NCBI GenBank assembly: GCA_965261455.1
Contig: OZ253453.1
Coordinates: 1,674,001 to 1,738,000 of the forward strand
Length of the DNA stretch: 64,000 nucleotides
Reading direction: 5' to 3'
Origin: DAOUKH01 sp965261455
GTDB lineage: Bacteria > Chloroflexota > Dehalococcoidia > SHYB01
The notes under the pieces are model-generated. The model was not told the origin of the DNA, did no database searches, and saw only the letters and a program-made list of their open reading frames with translations. The translations under genes were made by a program, and so were the position numbers. Below, piece by piece: positions 17,758 through 26,455 of the stretch. Position 1 is the first letter of the stretch; every line of letters begins with the position of its first letter.

Positions 17758-18534
17758 ATGAGCGGAGAGCTTGTTGGCTACGAACTGCGGGACGGCGTGG
17801 CTGTCCTCACGCTGAACGACGCCAAGCGGCGGAATGCGCTTTCCTCCAGGCTGCTGGGCGAGCTCCAGGATCGGCTGCGGCGGATTGAAGAGGACGACGC
17901 CGTCCGCGTCGTGGTGCTGCGCTCTGAAGGCCCGGTGTTCAGCTCGGGCCACGACCTGAACGAGATGATTGACCGCGACGCGGAGTCCTACGCCGCTGTC
18001 TTCGCCCTCTGCACCGAGGTCATGGAGGCCATCCGGCTGCTTCCCAAGCCGGTCATCGCACAGGTGCAGGGGCTGGCCACCGCCGCGGGATGCCAGTTGG
18101 CGGCCACGTGCGACCTGGCCGTCGCCGGCGAGTCCGCCGCCTTCGCCACCCCCGGAGTGCGGATCGGCCTCTTCTGCACCACCCCCGGCGTCGCGCTGGC
18201 CCGCGCCGTGCCCTCGACCAAGAAGGCCATGGAAATGCTGCTGACGGGGACGCCGGTGCCGGCGTCCGAAGCCCTGGAGATCGGGCTCGTCAACCGCGTC
18301 GTCCCCGACGACGAGCTAGAAGCCAACGTCATGGCGCTGGCCCGCCAGATCAGCGCCGCGAGCGCCCACACTCTGGCCGTCGGCAAGTCCGCCTTCTACC
18401 GCCAAATCGAGCTCGACCGCCCCGCCGCCTACACGCTGGCCCAAGAGGTGATGGTGGACAACCTGCTCGACGAGGACGCCCACGAGGGCATCACGGCGTT
18501 CCTGCAGAAGCGGCCCCCGCAGTGGAAGCGGTAG
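17758..18534 (+). CDS. Crotonase-family protein lacking both catalytic glutamates
   Basis: 258 residues of the enoyl-CoA hydratase/isomerase fold. The first oxyanion-hole segment reads FSSGHDLNEM, and the second is in GLATAAGCQLAATCDLAVAG. In classical hydratases the Glu of GGCELA and the Glu of the QPEI-type loop act on water. Here they are Gln (GCQLA) and Gly (ATPGVRIGL), as in ECHDC3-like members. Hydratase activity is therefore unlikely, and another CoA-ester reaction or a regulatory role is possible. AAGGAGG with a short spacer precedes the ATG. The gene stands alone upstream of tRNA-Gly. Confidence 0.85.
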   Translation: MSGELVGYELRDGVAVLTLNDAKRRNALSSRLLGELQDRLRRIEEDDAVRVVVLRSEGPVFSSGHDLNEMIDRDAESYAAVFALCTEVMEAIRLLPKPVIAQVQGLATAAGCQLAATCDLAVAGESAAFATPGVRIGLFCTTPGVALARAVPSTKKAMEMLLTGTPVPASEALEIGLVNRVVPDDELEANVMALARQISAASAHTLAVGKSAFYRQIELDRPAAYTLAQEVMVDNLLDEDAHEGITAFLQKRPPQWKR

Positions 18535-18576
18535 GGGCGTCGGCGGCCTTCGCCTGCGGAGGCCCCTACCAACGGC

Positions 18577-18582
18577 TATAAT
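18577..18582 (+). promoter_or_regulatory. -10 element of tRNA-Gly
   Basis: Perfect TATAAT eleven bases before the tRNA 5' end. No convincing -35 lies at 16-18 bases upstream. Confidence 0.5.
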
Positions 18583-18593
18583 CGGAGCGCGGC

Positions 18594-18670
18594 GCGGGGG
18601 TAGCTCAGTTTGGTAGAGTCCCTGCCTTCCAAGCAGGTCGTCGCGGGTTCGAGTCCCGTCCCCCGCTCCA
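18594..18670 (+). tRNA. tRNA-Gly (anticodon TCC), CCA encoded
   Basis: Full cloverleaf. The acceptor stem GCGGGGG (18594-18600) pairs with CCCCCGC (18660-18666), followed by discriminator T and an encoded CCA. The D-arm is GCTC...GAGT, and the anticodon stem is CCTGC/GCAGG around loop CTTCCAA (anticodon TCC). The T-arm GCGGG-TTCGAGT-CCCGT is intact. It reads GGA codons, and discriminator U is typical for glycine. Confidence 0.95.
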
Positions 18671-18706
18671 AATAGGGCCGGGTGAGGGCCGCAAAGAGGA
18701 GGAGCC

Positions 18707-19339
18707 ATGACCGAGCAATCGCTCAAGGACAACTACCGGGGCGTCTTCGATGGGCGCGTCGGGTTCGGCGAGAAGGCCGCCGTGCTCGTCATCGACTTCG
18801 TCAACGCCTACACCACCGAGGGCGCGCCGTTCTACGCCCCGCCGGTGGTCGACGCCGTGCGCGAGACCGTCGACGTCCTCGACGCGGCACGGCGGAACGA
18901 TGCGCCGGTGGTCTACACGCGGGTGATCTACTCCCCGAGCGGCGCCGACGGCGGCGTCTTCGTGCAGAAGGTCCCCGGCCTGCGAACCATGGTGGAGGGG
19001 GAGCCCTTCTCGGAGATCGTCCCTGAGCTGCCGCCGGAAGCCGACGAGGTGGTCATCAAGAAGCAGTACGCCAGCGCTTTCTTCGGGACGCCGCTCGCCG
19101 CCATGCTGACCAGCCAGCGCGTCGACACGGTGATCCTCACCGGCTGCTCGACGAGCGGCTGCATCCGCGCCAGCGCCATCGACGGCATGCAGCACGGCTT
19201 CCGAGTCATCGTGCCGCGGGAGTGCGTCGGCGACCGCCACCCCGGCCCGCACGAGGCCAACCTGTTCGACATCGACAGCAAGTACGGCGACGTAGTATCC
19301 AAGGCCGAGGTGCTCGCCTACCTCGAAGGCGAGTCGTAG
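18707..19339 (+). CDS. Isochorismatase-fold cysteine hydrolase (N-carbamoylsarcosine amidohydrolase-like)
   Basis: 210 residues. The Asp-Lys-Cys triad of the cysteine hydrolases is visible: Asp in VLVIDFVNAY, Lys in VIKKQYASAFFGT, Cys in LTGCSTSGCIRASAIDG. The spacing and the N-terminal extension before the first strand resemble N-carbamoylsarcosine amidase-type enzymes, which release ammonia and CO2 from N-carbamoyl compounds. The next gene is a hydantoinase/dihydropyrimidinase, whose ring-opened product would be an N-carbamoyl amino acid. That makes an amidohydrolase role here plausible (inference). It begins 36 bases after tRNA-Gly and has a GAGGAG Shine-Dalgarno. Confidence 0.85.
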   Translation: MTEQSLKDNYRGVFDGRVGFGEKAAVLVIDFVNAYTTEGAPFYAPPVVDAVRETVDVLDAARRNDAPVVYTRVIYSPSGADGGVFVQKVPGLRTMVEGEPFSEIVPELPPEADEVVIKKQYASAFFGTPLAAMLTSQRVDTVILTGCSTSGCIRASAIDGMQHGFRVIVPRECVGDRHPGPHEANLFDIDSKYGDVVSKAEVLAYLEGES

Positions 19340-19387
19340 CCGGTTCCTCGCCTCCTATTTGAAGGCCGGAGCAAGGATGGGTAGACC

Positions 19388-20749
19388 ATGCGCTTCGACA
19401 TGATCGTCAAAGGCGGGTCCGTCGTAACGCCGGGCGAGGGCGTCATGCGGGCCGACGTGGCGGTGCGCGGCGGCAAGGTCGCGGCGCTGATCGACGACGC
19501 CTCCGGCGCCGAGGCCGATGACGTCTACGACGCCTCCGGACTGCACGTCTTCCCCGGCGTCGTCGACCCCCACGTTCACATCGGCCTCGCCGAGGGCTTG
19601 GACGATTGGGAGACGGAGACGCGCTCGGCGGCCGTCGGCGGCGTGACCACCGCGCTCACCTATCTCATGGCGGGAACGTCCTACGGGCCGATCGTCGAGG
19701 CGAACCTCGACCGCGCCGCGCGGGACTCCGTCGTCGACTACGGCTTCCACCTCGTGCCCTCGGCGCCCGTCCACCTCGACGAGATGGACGAGCACGCCGA
19801 GCGGTACGGCATCAAGTCGTACAAATACTTCACCAGCTTCCGGGGCGACGAGGGCGCGTACCTGGGCATATCGGGCACGGACGACGGCTTCATGTATCGC
19901 TACTTCGACCAAGTGTCGAAGCTGCCGGGAGGCGTCGCCAACGTCCACCCCGAGAACATCGAGGTCGTCTGGGAGCTGCGCAAGCGGCTGCTGGCGGAGG
20001 GGCGCGACGACCTCAAGGCGTGGGACGAGTCGCGCCCCGACTTCGTGGAGGCGCAGAGCGCCGTCGCCGCCGCCTTCTACGCCCACGTTACCGGCTGCCC
20101 GCTCTACATCGTCCACGTCAGCGGGCGGCTCGCGCTCAACGAGCTCAGGGCGGCGCGGGAGCGCTACGGCGGGGCCCCGCTCCACATCGAGACGTGCCCC
20201 CACTTCCTCACCCACCACTCGGGCATGGAGATCGGTCCGCTGGGCAAGGTCAATCCCCCGCTGCGCTCCGAGGACGACGAGGATGCGCTGTGGGACGGCC
20301 TTGCCGACGGCACCGTCGACACCGTGGGCTCCGATCACGTCGCCCGCAAGAAGGGGAGGAAAGAGGGCAGCATCTGGACGTGCAGCGCCGGCTTCCCCGG
20401 AAGCGCGACGATTCTCCCCACCCTGCTCAGCGAGGGCTACCACCGGCGCGGCCTTCCCCTGGAACGCATCGCCGAGCTCACCAGCGCCAATCCCGCCCGC
20501 ATCTTCCACCGCTATCCCCAGAAGGGGACCATCGCCGTGGGGTCGGACGCCGACTTCGCCATCGTCGATCTCGGCCTCGAACAGGAAGTCACCCACGACT
20601 ACCTGCAGAGCAACGCCGACTACTCCCTCCTCGATGGCTGGCGGCTGACGGGCTGGCCCGTCGCCACGATTCTCGGTGGGAAGCGCATGGTGGAGCGCGG
20701 CAAGCTTGTGGGCCCGCGGGGCGCGGGGGCCTACGTCCCCTCCGGCTAG
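19388..20749 (+). CDS. Cyclic amidohydrolase (hydantoinase/dihydropyrimidinase/allantoinase family)
   Basis: 453 residues, the binuclear-zinc cyclic amidohydrolase fold that opens cyclic ureides such as hydantoins or dihydropyrimidines. The metal ligands look complete: HVH in VDPHVHIGLAEG, a candidate carboxylated Lys in IKSYKYFTSFRG, His in NVHPENIEVVW, His in YIVHVSGRLAL, and Asp in VGSDHVARKKG. The C-terminal strand-rich segment (from about 400) is also present. It sits between two isochorismatase-fold hydrolases on the same strand, which suggests stepwise breakdown of a cyclic amide. The exact substrate cannot be read from sequence. Confidence 0.87.
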   Translation: MRFDMIVKGGSVVTPGEGVMRADVAVRGGKVAALIDDASGAEADDVYDASGLHVFPGVVDPHVHIGLAEGLDDWETETRSAAVGGVTTALTYLMAGTSYGPIVEANLDRAARDSVVDYGFHLVPSAPVHLDEMDEHAERYGIKSYKYFTSFRGDEGAYLGISGTDDGFMYRYFDQVSKLPGGVANVHPENIEVVWELRKRLLAEGRDDLKAWDESRPDFVEAQSAVAAAFYAHVTGCPLYIVHVSGRLALNELRAARERYGGAPLHIETCPHFLTHHSGMEIGPLGKVNPPLRSEDDEDALWDGLADGTVDTVGSDHVARKKGRKEGSIWTCSAGFPGSATILPTLLSEGYHRRGLPLERIAELTSANPARIFHRYPQKGTIAVGSDADFAIVDLGLEQEVTHDYLQSNADYSLLDGWRLTGWPVATILGGKRMVERGKLVGPRGAGAYVPSG

Positions 20750-20786
20750 CGCCGCGTCTGAGCGCAATCAAGAAAGAGGCCGCACT

Positions 20787-21395
20787 ATGGAGATCGAACC
20801 GCCCGTCATCCTGATGGTCATGGACATGCAGAACGACTTCTGCAGCCGCGAGGGCGCCTTCGCGCGCGCCGGCTTCAGCGTCGAGGGCATCGAGGCCATC
20901 ATCCCCACGATCAAGACGGTCGTGGAGACCTGCGCCGAGGCGCGCATCCCCATCGTGGCCACGCGGCTGACGATCCTCGAAGACCTCGACGGCAAGGCGA
21001 TGGGCATGGGCCACCTGCGCACGCTCCGGCCCTTCCTGGTCGAGGCGGGGTTCCGCGCCGGCACGTGGGGCCACGAGGGCATCCCCGAGCTGCCCGAGCC
21101 CGACTACCCGGTGCGCAAGTGGGGTTACTCCGCCATCTACCAGACGGAGCTTGAGAAAATCCTGACCGCGCTGGGCGGCAAGACCCTCATCTTCACCGGC
21201 ATCGCCACCAACGGCGTCGTCGAGGGAACGGCGCGCGACGCCAACATGCGCGGCTTCGAGATCGTCACCCTCTCCGACTGCGTCGCGGGCTACAACCCCA
21301 AGCTCCACGAAGCCTCACTCCTCAACCTGGGCAACATCGGCACGGTCGTCCCCTCCGCCGACTTCCTAGCCGCCGTGCCGGAGCTCGCCGGCTAG
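20787..21395 (+). CDS. Isochorismatase-fold hydrolase lacking the catalytic Cys
   Basis: 202 residues. The ATG at 20787 is chosen because AAGAGG precedes it and homology starts there; the frame extends upstream into the hydantoinase end without similarity. Asp (VMDMQNDFC) and Lys (VRKWGYSAIY) of the family triad are present. The nucleophile loop reads TGIATNGVVEGTARDA, where amidase members have Cys at the second V, so the nucleophile is absent. True isochorismatases also lack this Cys. The function is therefore not a classical cysteine amidase. It follows the hydantoinase by 37 bases. Confidence 0.83.
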   Translation: MEIEPPVILMVMDMQNDFCSREGAFARAGFSVEGIEAIIPTIKTVVETCAEARIPIVATRLTILEDLDGKAMGMGHLRTLRPFLVEAGFRAGTWGHEGIPELPEPDYPVRKWGYSAIYQTELEKILTALGGKTLIFTGIATNGVVEGTARDANMRGFEIVTLSDCVAGYNPKLHEASLLNLGNIGTVVPSADFLAAVPELAG

Positions 21396-21523
21396 CCTCG
21401 CATCTCCTGCCCCTCTGAGAGAGCGCCGGAGCGCGGCGAACCGCCGAACTCCCGGCCGTGGTAGAAGCGCGGACGCGGCGTTAGAATCGCCGACGCGGCC
21501 CAAACGCCCAAGGAGGACCACGG

Positions 21524-22672
21524 ATGGCCCGAGCGTACCAGGTGATTTCCGCCGACTCTCACGTGAACCCGCAGCCCACCTTCTGGCGCGACTACCTCCC
21601 GGAGCGGTACCGCGACGCCGCCCCTCGTCTCGAGCACGGCGACGAGATCGACTACATCCTCTTCGAAGGCAAGCGGACGCCGTTCACGACCATGGGCCAA
21701 CTGGCGGGCAAGAAGCCTGAGGAGTACAAGCACCACGGGCGTAAGGATGACGCCCGCCCCGGCGGGTGGGAGCCCGGCCCCCGCATCGAAGACCAGGACC
21801 TCGACGGTCTCGACGGCGAGGTGATCTACGGCGGCGGCCCCCTGGGCACGAGCGACCCCGACCTCCACCTGGCCAGCTACGAGGCGTACAACCGCTGGCT
21901 CGCCGACTTCTGCGGCGCCGCACCCGACCGCCTCTTCGGCATCGGCTATTGCCCGATGTACGACGTCGACTTCGCCATCGAGCAGATGCGGACCGCCGCC
22001 TCGGTGGGACTGAAGGGCGTCGTGATCCCCGCCTTCCCCCAGACGCAGGGGGCCAGTGGAGGCATCGGCACCGGCGGCCAGCTTCTCGCCCTCGGCGGCG
22101 ACCCCTCCGGCTCCCGCACCTACGCTGACGCCGAGTTCAACCCGTTCTGGGAGGCCTCCATCGACCTCAACATGCCGGTGCACATGCACCTCGGCGCGCG
22201 GTCGACCCGCCTGACGCCCGAGAAGTTCATCGTCGACATGGTGATGACCAAACTGACGATGGCCGAGCCTATCGCCTACCTCGTCTTCGGCGGCGTGCTG
22301 CAACGCTACCCCGACCTCAAGTTCGTGTCGGTCGAGAGCGGCGTCGGCTGGTTCGCCTTTGTGGGCCACTACATGGACCACCTGTGGCAAAAGCACCGCT
22401 ATTGGACGAAGAGCACACTGATCGAAGTCCCCAGCTTCTACATGGACCGCCAGGTCTACGGCACCTTCCTCGACGACCCTATCGGCGTCGAGCTTCGCCG
22501 GCACGCGGGCGCCAAGAACATCATGTGGTCGTCCGACTACCCCCACTCGGAGACGACGTTCCCGAACTCTTTGGGAACGATCGCGGACAACTTCAAGGGC
22601 GTGCCCGAGGCCGACAAGCAGCGCATGATCTGCGGCACGGCGATGGAACTCTACGGCATCACGTCCGGCTGA
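21524..22672 (+). CDS. Amidohydrolase family protein (AmidoH_2, ACMSD-like)
   Basis: 382 residues of a metal-dependent TIM-barrel hydrolase/decarboxylase. The N-terminus reads ISADSHVNPQPTFW, where the first metal His is kept but the second His of the usual HxH is Asn. Later ligands are visible in MHLGARS, in SGVGWFAFVGHYMDHLW and in WSSDYPHSETTFPNS. Members of this family hydrolyse or decarboxylate aromatic or ring-derived acids, but no substrate can be assigned. AAGGAGG precedes the ATG. It lies in the same-strand catabolic run. Confidence 0.83.
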   Translation: MARAYQVISADSHVNPQPTFWRDYLPERYRDAAPRLEHGDEIDYILFEGKRTPFTTMGQLAGKKPEEYKHHGRKDDARPGGWEPGPRIEDQDLDGLDGEVIYGGGPLGTSDPDLHLASYEAYNRWLADFCGAAPDRLFGIGYCPMYDVDFAIEQMRTAASVGLKGVVIPAFPQTQGASGGIGTGGQLLALGGDPSGSRTYADAEFNPFWEASIDLNMPVHMHLGARSTRLTPEKFIVDMVMTKLTMAEPIAYLVFGGVLQRYPDLKFVSVESGVGWFAFVGHYMDHLWQKHRYWTKSTLIEVPSFYMDRQVYGTFLDDPIGVELRRHAGAKNIMWSSDYPHSETTFPNSLGTIADNFKGVPEADKQRMICGTAMELYGITSG

Positions 22673-22791
22673 CCGGCGGACGCGGGCGGCGGTTGGATCC
22701 TGGCAAGCAAGGGTTGGAATCCGGCGCGCCGACCCCTAGAGTGTCTGCGCGCCCACGTAAGGCCGCTGAGAACACACGGAGGATTTGAGTT

Positions 22792-23964
22792 TTGGAATTC
22801 GGCATCTTCATCCAAGGGCATGCGCCGTCGCAGGCACGAGCACACAGTCCGGCCAACGAGCAGCGGTGGATCCGCAACGAGGTCGAAATCGCTCAGGCCG
22901 CCGACCGGAACAACTTCAAGTACATCTGGACGACCGAGCACCACTTCCTAGAAGAGTATTCCCACATGTCGGATAACGCGACGATGGCGGCCTGGCTGCT
23001 CGCCAAGACGGAGCGCATCCACATCGGCTCGGGCATCTTCAACCTCAACCCCCGCGTCAACCATCCCATACGTCTTGCCGAGCGGGTGGCGATGCTCGAC
23101 CAGCTTAGCCAGGGCCGCTTCGAGTTCGGCACCGGGCGCGGCGCCGGCAGCCACGAGATCGGCGGGTTCGACCTGCGCCACGACGAGACCAAGGCGAATT
23201 GGGCCGAGGCGATCACTGAGATTCCAAAGATGTGGCGACAGCGGGGCTACTCCTACCCCGACGGCCGGAACTTCCGCGTCCCCAGCGAGGGGAGTCAGAT
23301 GATGCCGGGGCGCGAGGGCGCCTTCAACGTCCTGCCCAAGCCCTACGCACACACCCATCCCCCGCTCTGGGTGGCTGCCGGCAACCCCGGCACCTACGAG
23401 ATATCGGCGAAGATGGGACTGGGACTCCTGGGCTTCAACGTGGGCTCGGTATGGAACATGGAGCCGCTCTTCGCCACCTACAAGGAGCATATCGGCAACG
23501 CCCAGCCCGTCGGCGACTACGTCAACGACAACATCATGACCACCGTCTCCATGGTCTGCTTGGAGGACGGCCAGAAGGCCCGCGAGTCGTTCACCAGATC
23601 GGGACGCAGCTATCTGACCTCCCTGGTCTTCCGCTATCACGACAGCTTCCCCCGCCCCGAGGGCATCCCCTACTGGCCCGACACGATCCCTGAACCGACC
23701 CTCGACGACGTCGATCAGCGCATCAGGGACGGCTTTGCCCTCTGCGGCACGCCCGACGAGGTCATCAAGCAGGTCGAGACCTACGCCAAGGTCGGCTCCG
23801 ACCAGCTCGTCTTCGGCTACCCCACCGACATGCCGCTGGACGAGGCCTTGGAGTCCATCGAGACCTTCGGCAAGTACGTGATCCCCCATTTCGACAAAGA
23901 CCCCAAGCACAGCACCACGCGCTACCGCGAGGCCGCGGGCGGCCCCCTGGTCCCCAAGGACTAG
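22792..23964 (+). CDS. LLM-class flavin-dependent oxidoreductase (luciferase-like)
   Basis: 390 residues, a TIM-barrel monooxygenase that uses reduced flavin. The start is TTG at 22792, with GGAGG (22778-22782) nine bases upstream; the protein opens EFGIFIQGHAP, normal for the family. Typical segments are RIHIGSGIFNLNPRVNHP, GRFEFGTGRGAGSHEI and the C-terminal CGTPDEVIKQVE. The reaction is probably oxygenation or desulfonation of a small organic compound, with substrate unknown. It lies between an amidohydrolase and an acyl-CoA dehydrogenase in the same run, consistent with an oxidative step of that pathway. Confidence 0.87.
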   Translation: MEFGIFIQGHAPSQARAHSPANEQRWIRNEVEIAQAADRNNFKYIWTTEHHFLEEYSHMSDNATMAAWLLAKTERIHIGSGIFNLNPRVNHPIRLAERVAMLDQLSQGRFEFGTGRGAGSHEIGGFDLRHDETKANWAEAITEIPKMWRQRGYSYPDGRNFRVPSEGSQMMPGREGAFNVLPKPYAHTHPPLWVAAGNPGTYEISAKMGLGLLGFNVGSVWNMEPLFATYKEHIGNAQPVGDYVNDNIMTTVSMVCLEDGQKARESFTRSGRSYLTSLVFRYHDSFPRPEGIPYWPDTIPEPTLDDVDQRIRDGFALCGTPDEVIKQVETYAKVGSDQLVFGYPTDMPLDEALESIETFGKYVIPHFDKDPKHSTTRYREAAGGPLVPKD

Positions 23965-23989
23965 CCAGCGCGAGCGGCGGACCGTCGCC

Positions 23990-25156
23990 ATGAACTACAC
24001 GTTCTCGGCAGAGGAAGAAGCCTTCCGCGCCGAGGTGCGCGCCTTCCTCGAAGAGGAGCTGCCCTCCGACTGGGACGGCCTCGACGAGTCCGGCGCCTTT
24101 CAGGGGCAAGGGCTTGCGATCACCCACCGCATGTCGAAGAAGCTCGCCGAGCGGGGCTGGCTGACCCTGGCGTGGCCCAAGGAACACGGCGGCCAAGAGC
24201 GCTCCGTCATGGAGCAGATGCTCTTCAAGGAAGAGATGGCCTACTTCCAAGTTCCCGGCGCCGACATGGGCGTCGGCGGCGTGAGCTGGGTCGGCCCGAT
24301 GCTGATGTACCACGGCACCGATGAGCAGAAGCGCCATCTGCGCTCGATCGCGGCCGGCGACGAATACTGGTGCACCCTCTACAGCGAGCCGGGCAGCGGC
24401 TCCGACCTCGCCTCGCTCCAGACCCGCGCCGAGCTCGACGGCGACGACTATGTGATTAACGGCTCCAAGATTTGGACCAGCGGCGGGCACATTGCCGACT
24501 GGGGCTGGCTGGCGGCGCGCACCGATCCTGCGGCCCCCAAGCACAAGGGCGTCAGCATGTTCTTGCTCGACATGAAGTCGCCCGGCGTCACCGTCCGCCC
24601 CATCATCAACATGGCCGAGGCGCACCATTTCAACGAGGTCTTCTTCGACAACGTGCGCATCCCCAAGCGCGACATCGTGGGCGACGAGAATCAGGGCTGG
24701 TACATATTGGCTAGCGCCCTCGACTTCGAGCGCTCCGGCGTCCACGCCTCCGCCAACGCGCAGCGCCTCCTGGACAGGCTCGCCGCGTTCTTCGTTGAGC
24801 GCGCCGGGGCGCTCAACGCCGGGCTCCGCAACCGCTTCGCCGAGACCCAGATCGAGACCTCGATCGCGCGGTCGCTGGCCTACCGCGTCTCTTGGCTCCA
24901 GAGCCATGGCGGACAGCCGAACCAGGAAGCCTCGCTCTCCAAGCTCTACGGCTCCGAGCTCGGCCAGCGCGTGGCCGCCTTCGCCATCGACGCCTTCGGC
25001 CTCTTCGGCCAGGTCGGCCCCGGATCGAAATGGGCCGCCCTCGCGGGCAAGATCGAGCGGTCCTACCGTTCGGCGGTCTCCGACACCATCGCCGCCGGCA
25101 CGTCGGAAGTGCAGCGCAACATCATCGCGACGCGGGGTCTGGGTCTGCCACGGTAG
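23990..25156 (+). CDS. Acyl-CoA dehydrogenase
   Basis: 388 residues, an FAD-dependent dehydrogenase. Three family domains are visible: an N-terminal helical domain (to about 120), a beta middle domain with YSEPGSGSDLASLQTRA and INGSKIWTSGG, and a C-terminal helical domain ending in AGTSEVQRNIIATRGLGLPR, the FAD/substrate signature. It introduces an alpha-beta double bond into an acyl-CoA. It starts 25 bases after the luciferase-like gene on the same strand. Chain or ring specificity cannot be told. Confidence 0.9.
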   Translation: MNYTFSAEEEAFRAEVRAFLEEELPSDWDGLDESGAFQGQGLAITHRMSKKLAERGWLTLAWPKEHGGQERSVMEQMLFKEEMAYFQVPGADMGVGGVSWVGPMLMYHGTDEQKRHLRSIAAGDEYWCTLYSEPGSGSDLASLQTRAELDGDDYVINGSKIWTSGGHIADWGWLAARTDPAAPKHKGVSMFLLDMKSPGVTVRPIINMAEAHHFNEVFFDNVRIPKRDIVGDENQGWYILASALDFERSGVHASANAQRLLDRLAAFFVERAGALNAGLRNRFAETQIETSIARSLAYRVSWLQSHGGQPNQEASLSKLYGSELGQRVAAFAIDAFGLFGQVGPGSKWAALAGKIERSYRSAVSDTIAAGTSEVQRNIIATRGLGLPR

Positions 25157-25256
25157 CGGGGTTGCGAGGCACCGGAGTTCGGGCGGGGAGCGAAGGGGCT
25201 TCAGGCACTGGATCGGCCTTGCCATTGGGTATATGTTTGCTTCGTGGAGGACCGCC

Positions 25257-25634
25257 ATGCCTTTGCAGCTAGACCACACAATCGTGCCCGCCTACGACAA
25301 GGAGAAGTCGGCGAAGTTCATCGCCCGCATCTTCGGACTGAAGTACGAGGGGACTTGGGGACACTTCGCGCCGGTCAAGGTCAACGACACGTTGACGCTC
25401 GACTTCGATGGCTCAGACGACCCACGCTCCAATCACTACGCCTTCTTGGCCTCGGACGAGGAGTTCGATGCCGTGCTACAGCGCGTCCGGGAAGAGGGGA
25501 TCCCCTTCGGGAGCGGGCCCCGCTCGCGGACGGATGGCAAGATAAACGGCAGGCACCAGGGGCGCGGGTTTTACTTCGAATGCGAGAACGGCCACGTGTG
25601 GGAGGTCATCACCCACACTTATGTCACCGATTGA
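25257..25634 (+). CDS. VOC-family (glyoxalase/bleomycin-resistance fold) protein
   Basis: 125 residues. ATG at 25257 is chosen because GGAGG (25246-25250) stands six bases before it; the same frame is open further upstream but there it only shadows the acyl-CoA dehydrogenase. The protein shows the paired beta-alpha-beta-beta-beta modules of VOC proteins: LDHTIVPAYDKEKSAKFIA, then GRGFYFECENGHVWEVIT at the end. His and Glu residues could serve as metal ligands. The reaction is unknown (isomerase, lyase or dioxygenase are all possible). It is last in the catabolic run and is followed by a hairpin terminator. Confidence 0.8.
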   Translation: MPLQLDHTIVPAYDKEKSAKFIARIFGLKYEGTWGHFAPVKVNDTLTLDFDGSDDPRSNHYAFLASDEEFDAVLQRVREEGIPFGSGPRSRTDGKINGRHQGRGFYFECENGHVWEVITHTYVTD

Positions 25635-25665
25635 GGTGATATTCGCGGCGCGTGCCCTCTCTCAA

Positions 25666-25683
25666 TCTCCCCCAAGGGGGAGA
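25666..25683. terminator. Hairpin between convergent VOC gene and hisA
   Basis: Perfect inverted repeat TCTCCCCC-AA-GGGGGAGA, followed on the plus strand by GGTTTAGG. It lies in the 52-base gap between two convergent genes and could act in both directions. The T-run is short. Confidence 0.5.
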
Positions 25684-25686
25684 GGT

Positions 25687-26415
25687 TTAGGGAGAGCCAG
25701 CGGCGTCGAGCGCGTCCCGCAGCGAGAGGTCGCCGGTGTAGAGGGCTCTGCCGACGATGACGCCTTCGGCGCCGGTCTTGGCCAGGGTCGTGATGTCTCC
25801 TACCGTGGTGACGCCGCCTGAGGCGATGACCGGCGCGGGGGCGGCCGCGTCAATCGCGCGGCGCAGCGCCTCGACGTTGGGCCCCGTCAGCGCTCCGTCG
25901 CGGGCGATGTCGGTGTAGACGAACCGCGACGCGCCAAGCGCCCGCATCCGTCCGATCAGGTCGACCGCCGCCACCGACTCCTGCCGCTCCCAGCCCTGGG
26001 TGGCCGCCATGCCGCCGCGGGCGTCGACGCCGATCACCACGGCGTCGCCATGACGGCGCACCGCCTCGGCCACGAACGCCTCGTCCTCCACCGCCGCCGT
26101 CCCGATCACGACGCGGGAGACCCCGGCGTCGAGCAGTGCCGCGACCGTATCCAGCGAGCGTACGCCGCCGCCGGCCTGCACCGGAATGCCGGCGGCTTCC
26201 ACGATGGCGTGCACCGCCGCCAGGTTGACTTGGATGCCCGTCCGCGCGCCGTCTAGGTCCACGACATGGAGCCTGCCGGCCCCCTCGCCGCGCCACCGCA
26301 GCGCCATCGCCGCGGGGTCGTCGCCATACACCGTCTCACGGGCGAAGTCGCCCTGAAACAGCCGGACACACTTCCCCGCGCGCAGGTCTATGGCGGGAAT
26401 CACTTCGAACGCCAC
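25687..26415 (-). CDS. hisA: ProFAR isomerase (HisA), histidine biosynthesis
   Basis: Converts ProFAR to PRFAR in histidine synthesis. The 242 residues form a half-barrel-repeat TIM barrel. The catalytic Asp in PAIDLRAGKCVRLFQGDF near the N-terminus and the second one in YTDIARDGALTGPN are present, and the phosphate-binding SGGVTTVGDI and GVIVGRALYTG are intact. It lies 40 bases downstream of hisH on the same strand. No hisF is in the window. Confidence 0.94.
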   Translation of the reverse strand: MAFEVIPAIDLRAGKCVRLFQGDFARETVYGDDPAAMALRWRGEGAGRLHVVDLDGARTGIQVNLAAVHAIVEAAGIPVQAGGGVRSLDTVAALLDAGVSRVVIGTAAVEDEAFVAEAVRRHGDAVVIGVDARGGMAATQGWERQESVAAVDLIGRMRALGASRFVYTDIARDGALTGPNVEALRRAIDAAAPAPVIASGGVTTVGDITTLAKTGAEGVIVGRALYTGDLSLRDALDAAGSP

Positions 26416-26455
26416 CGACGCCTCCCTGCTCTTCGCTTCGCCGCCTCCGGAGCCG

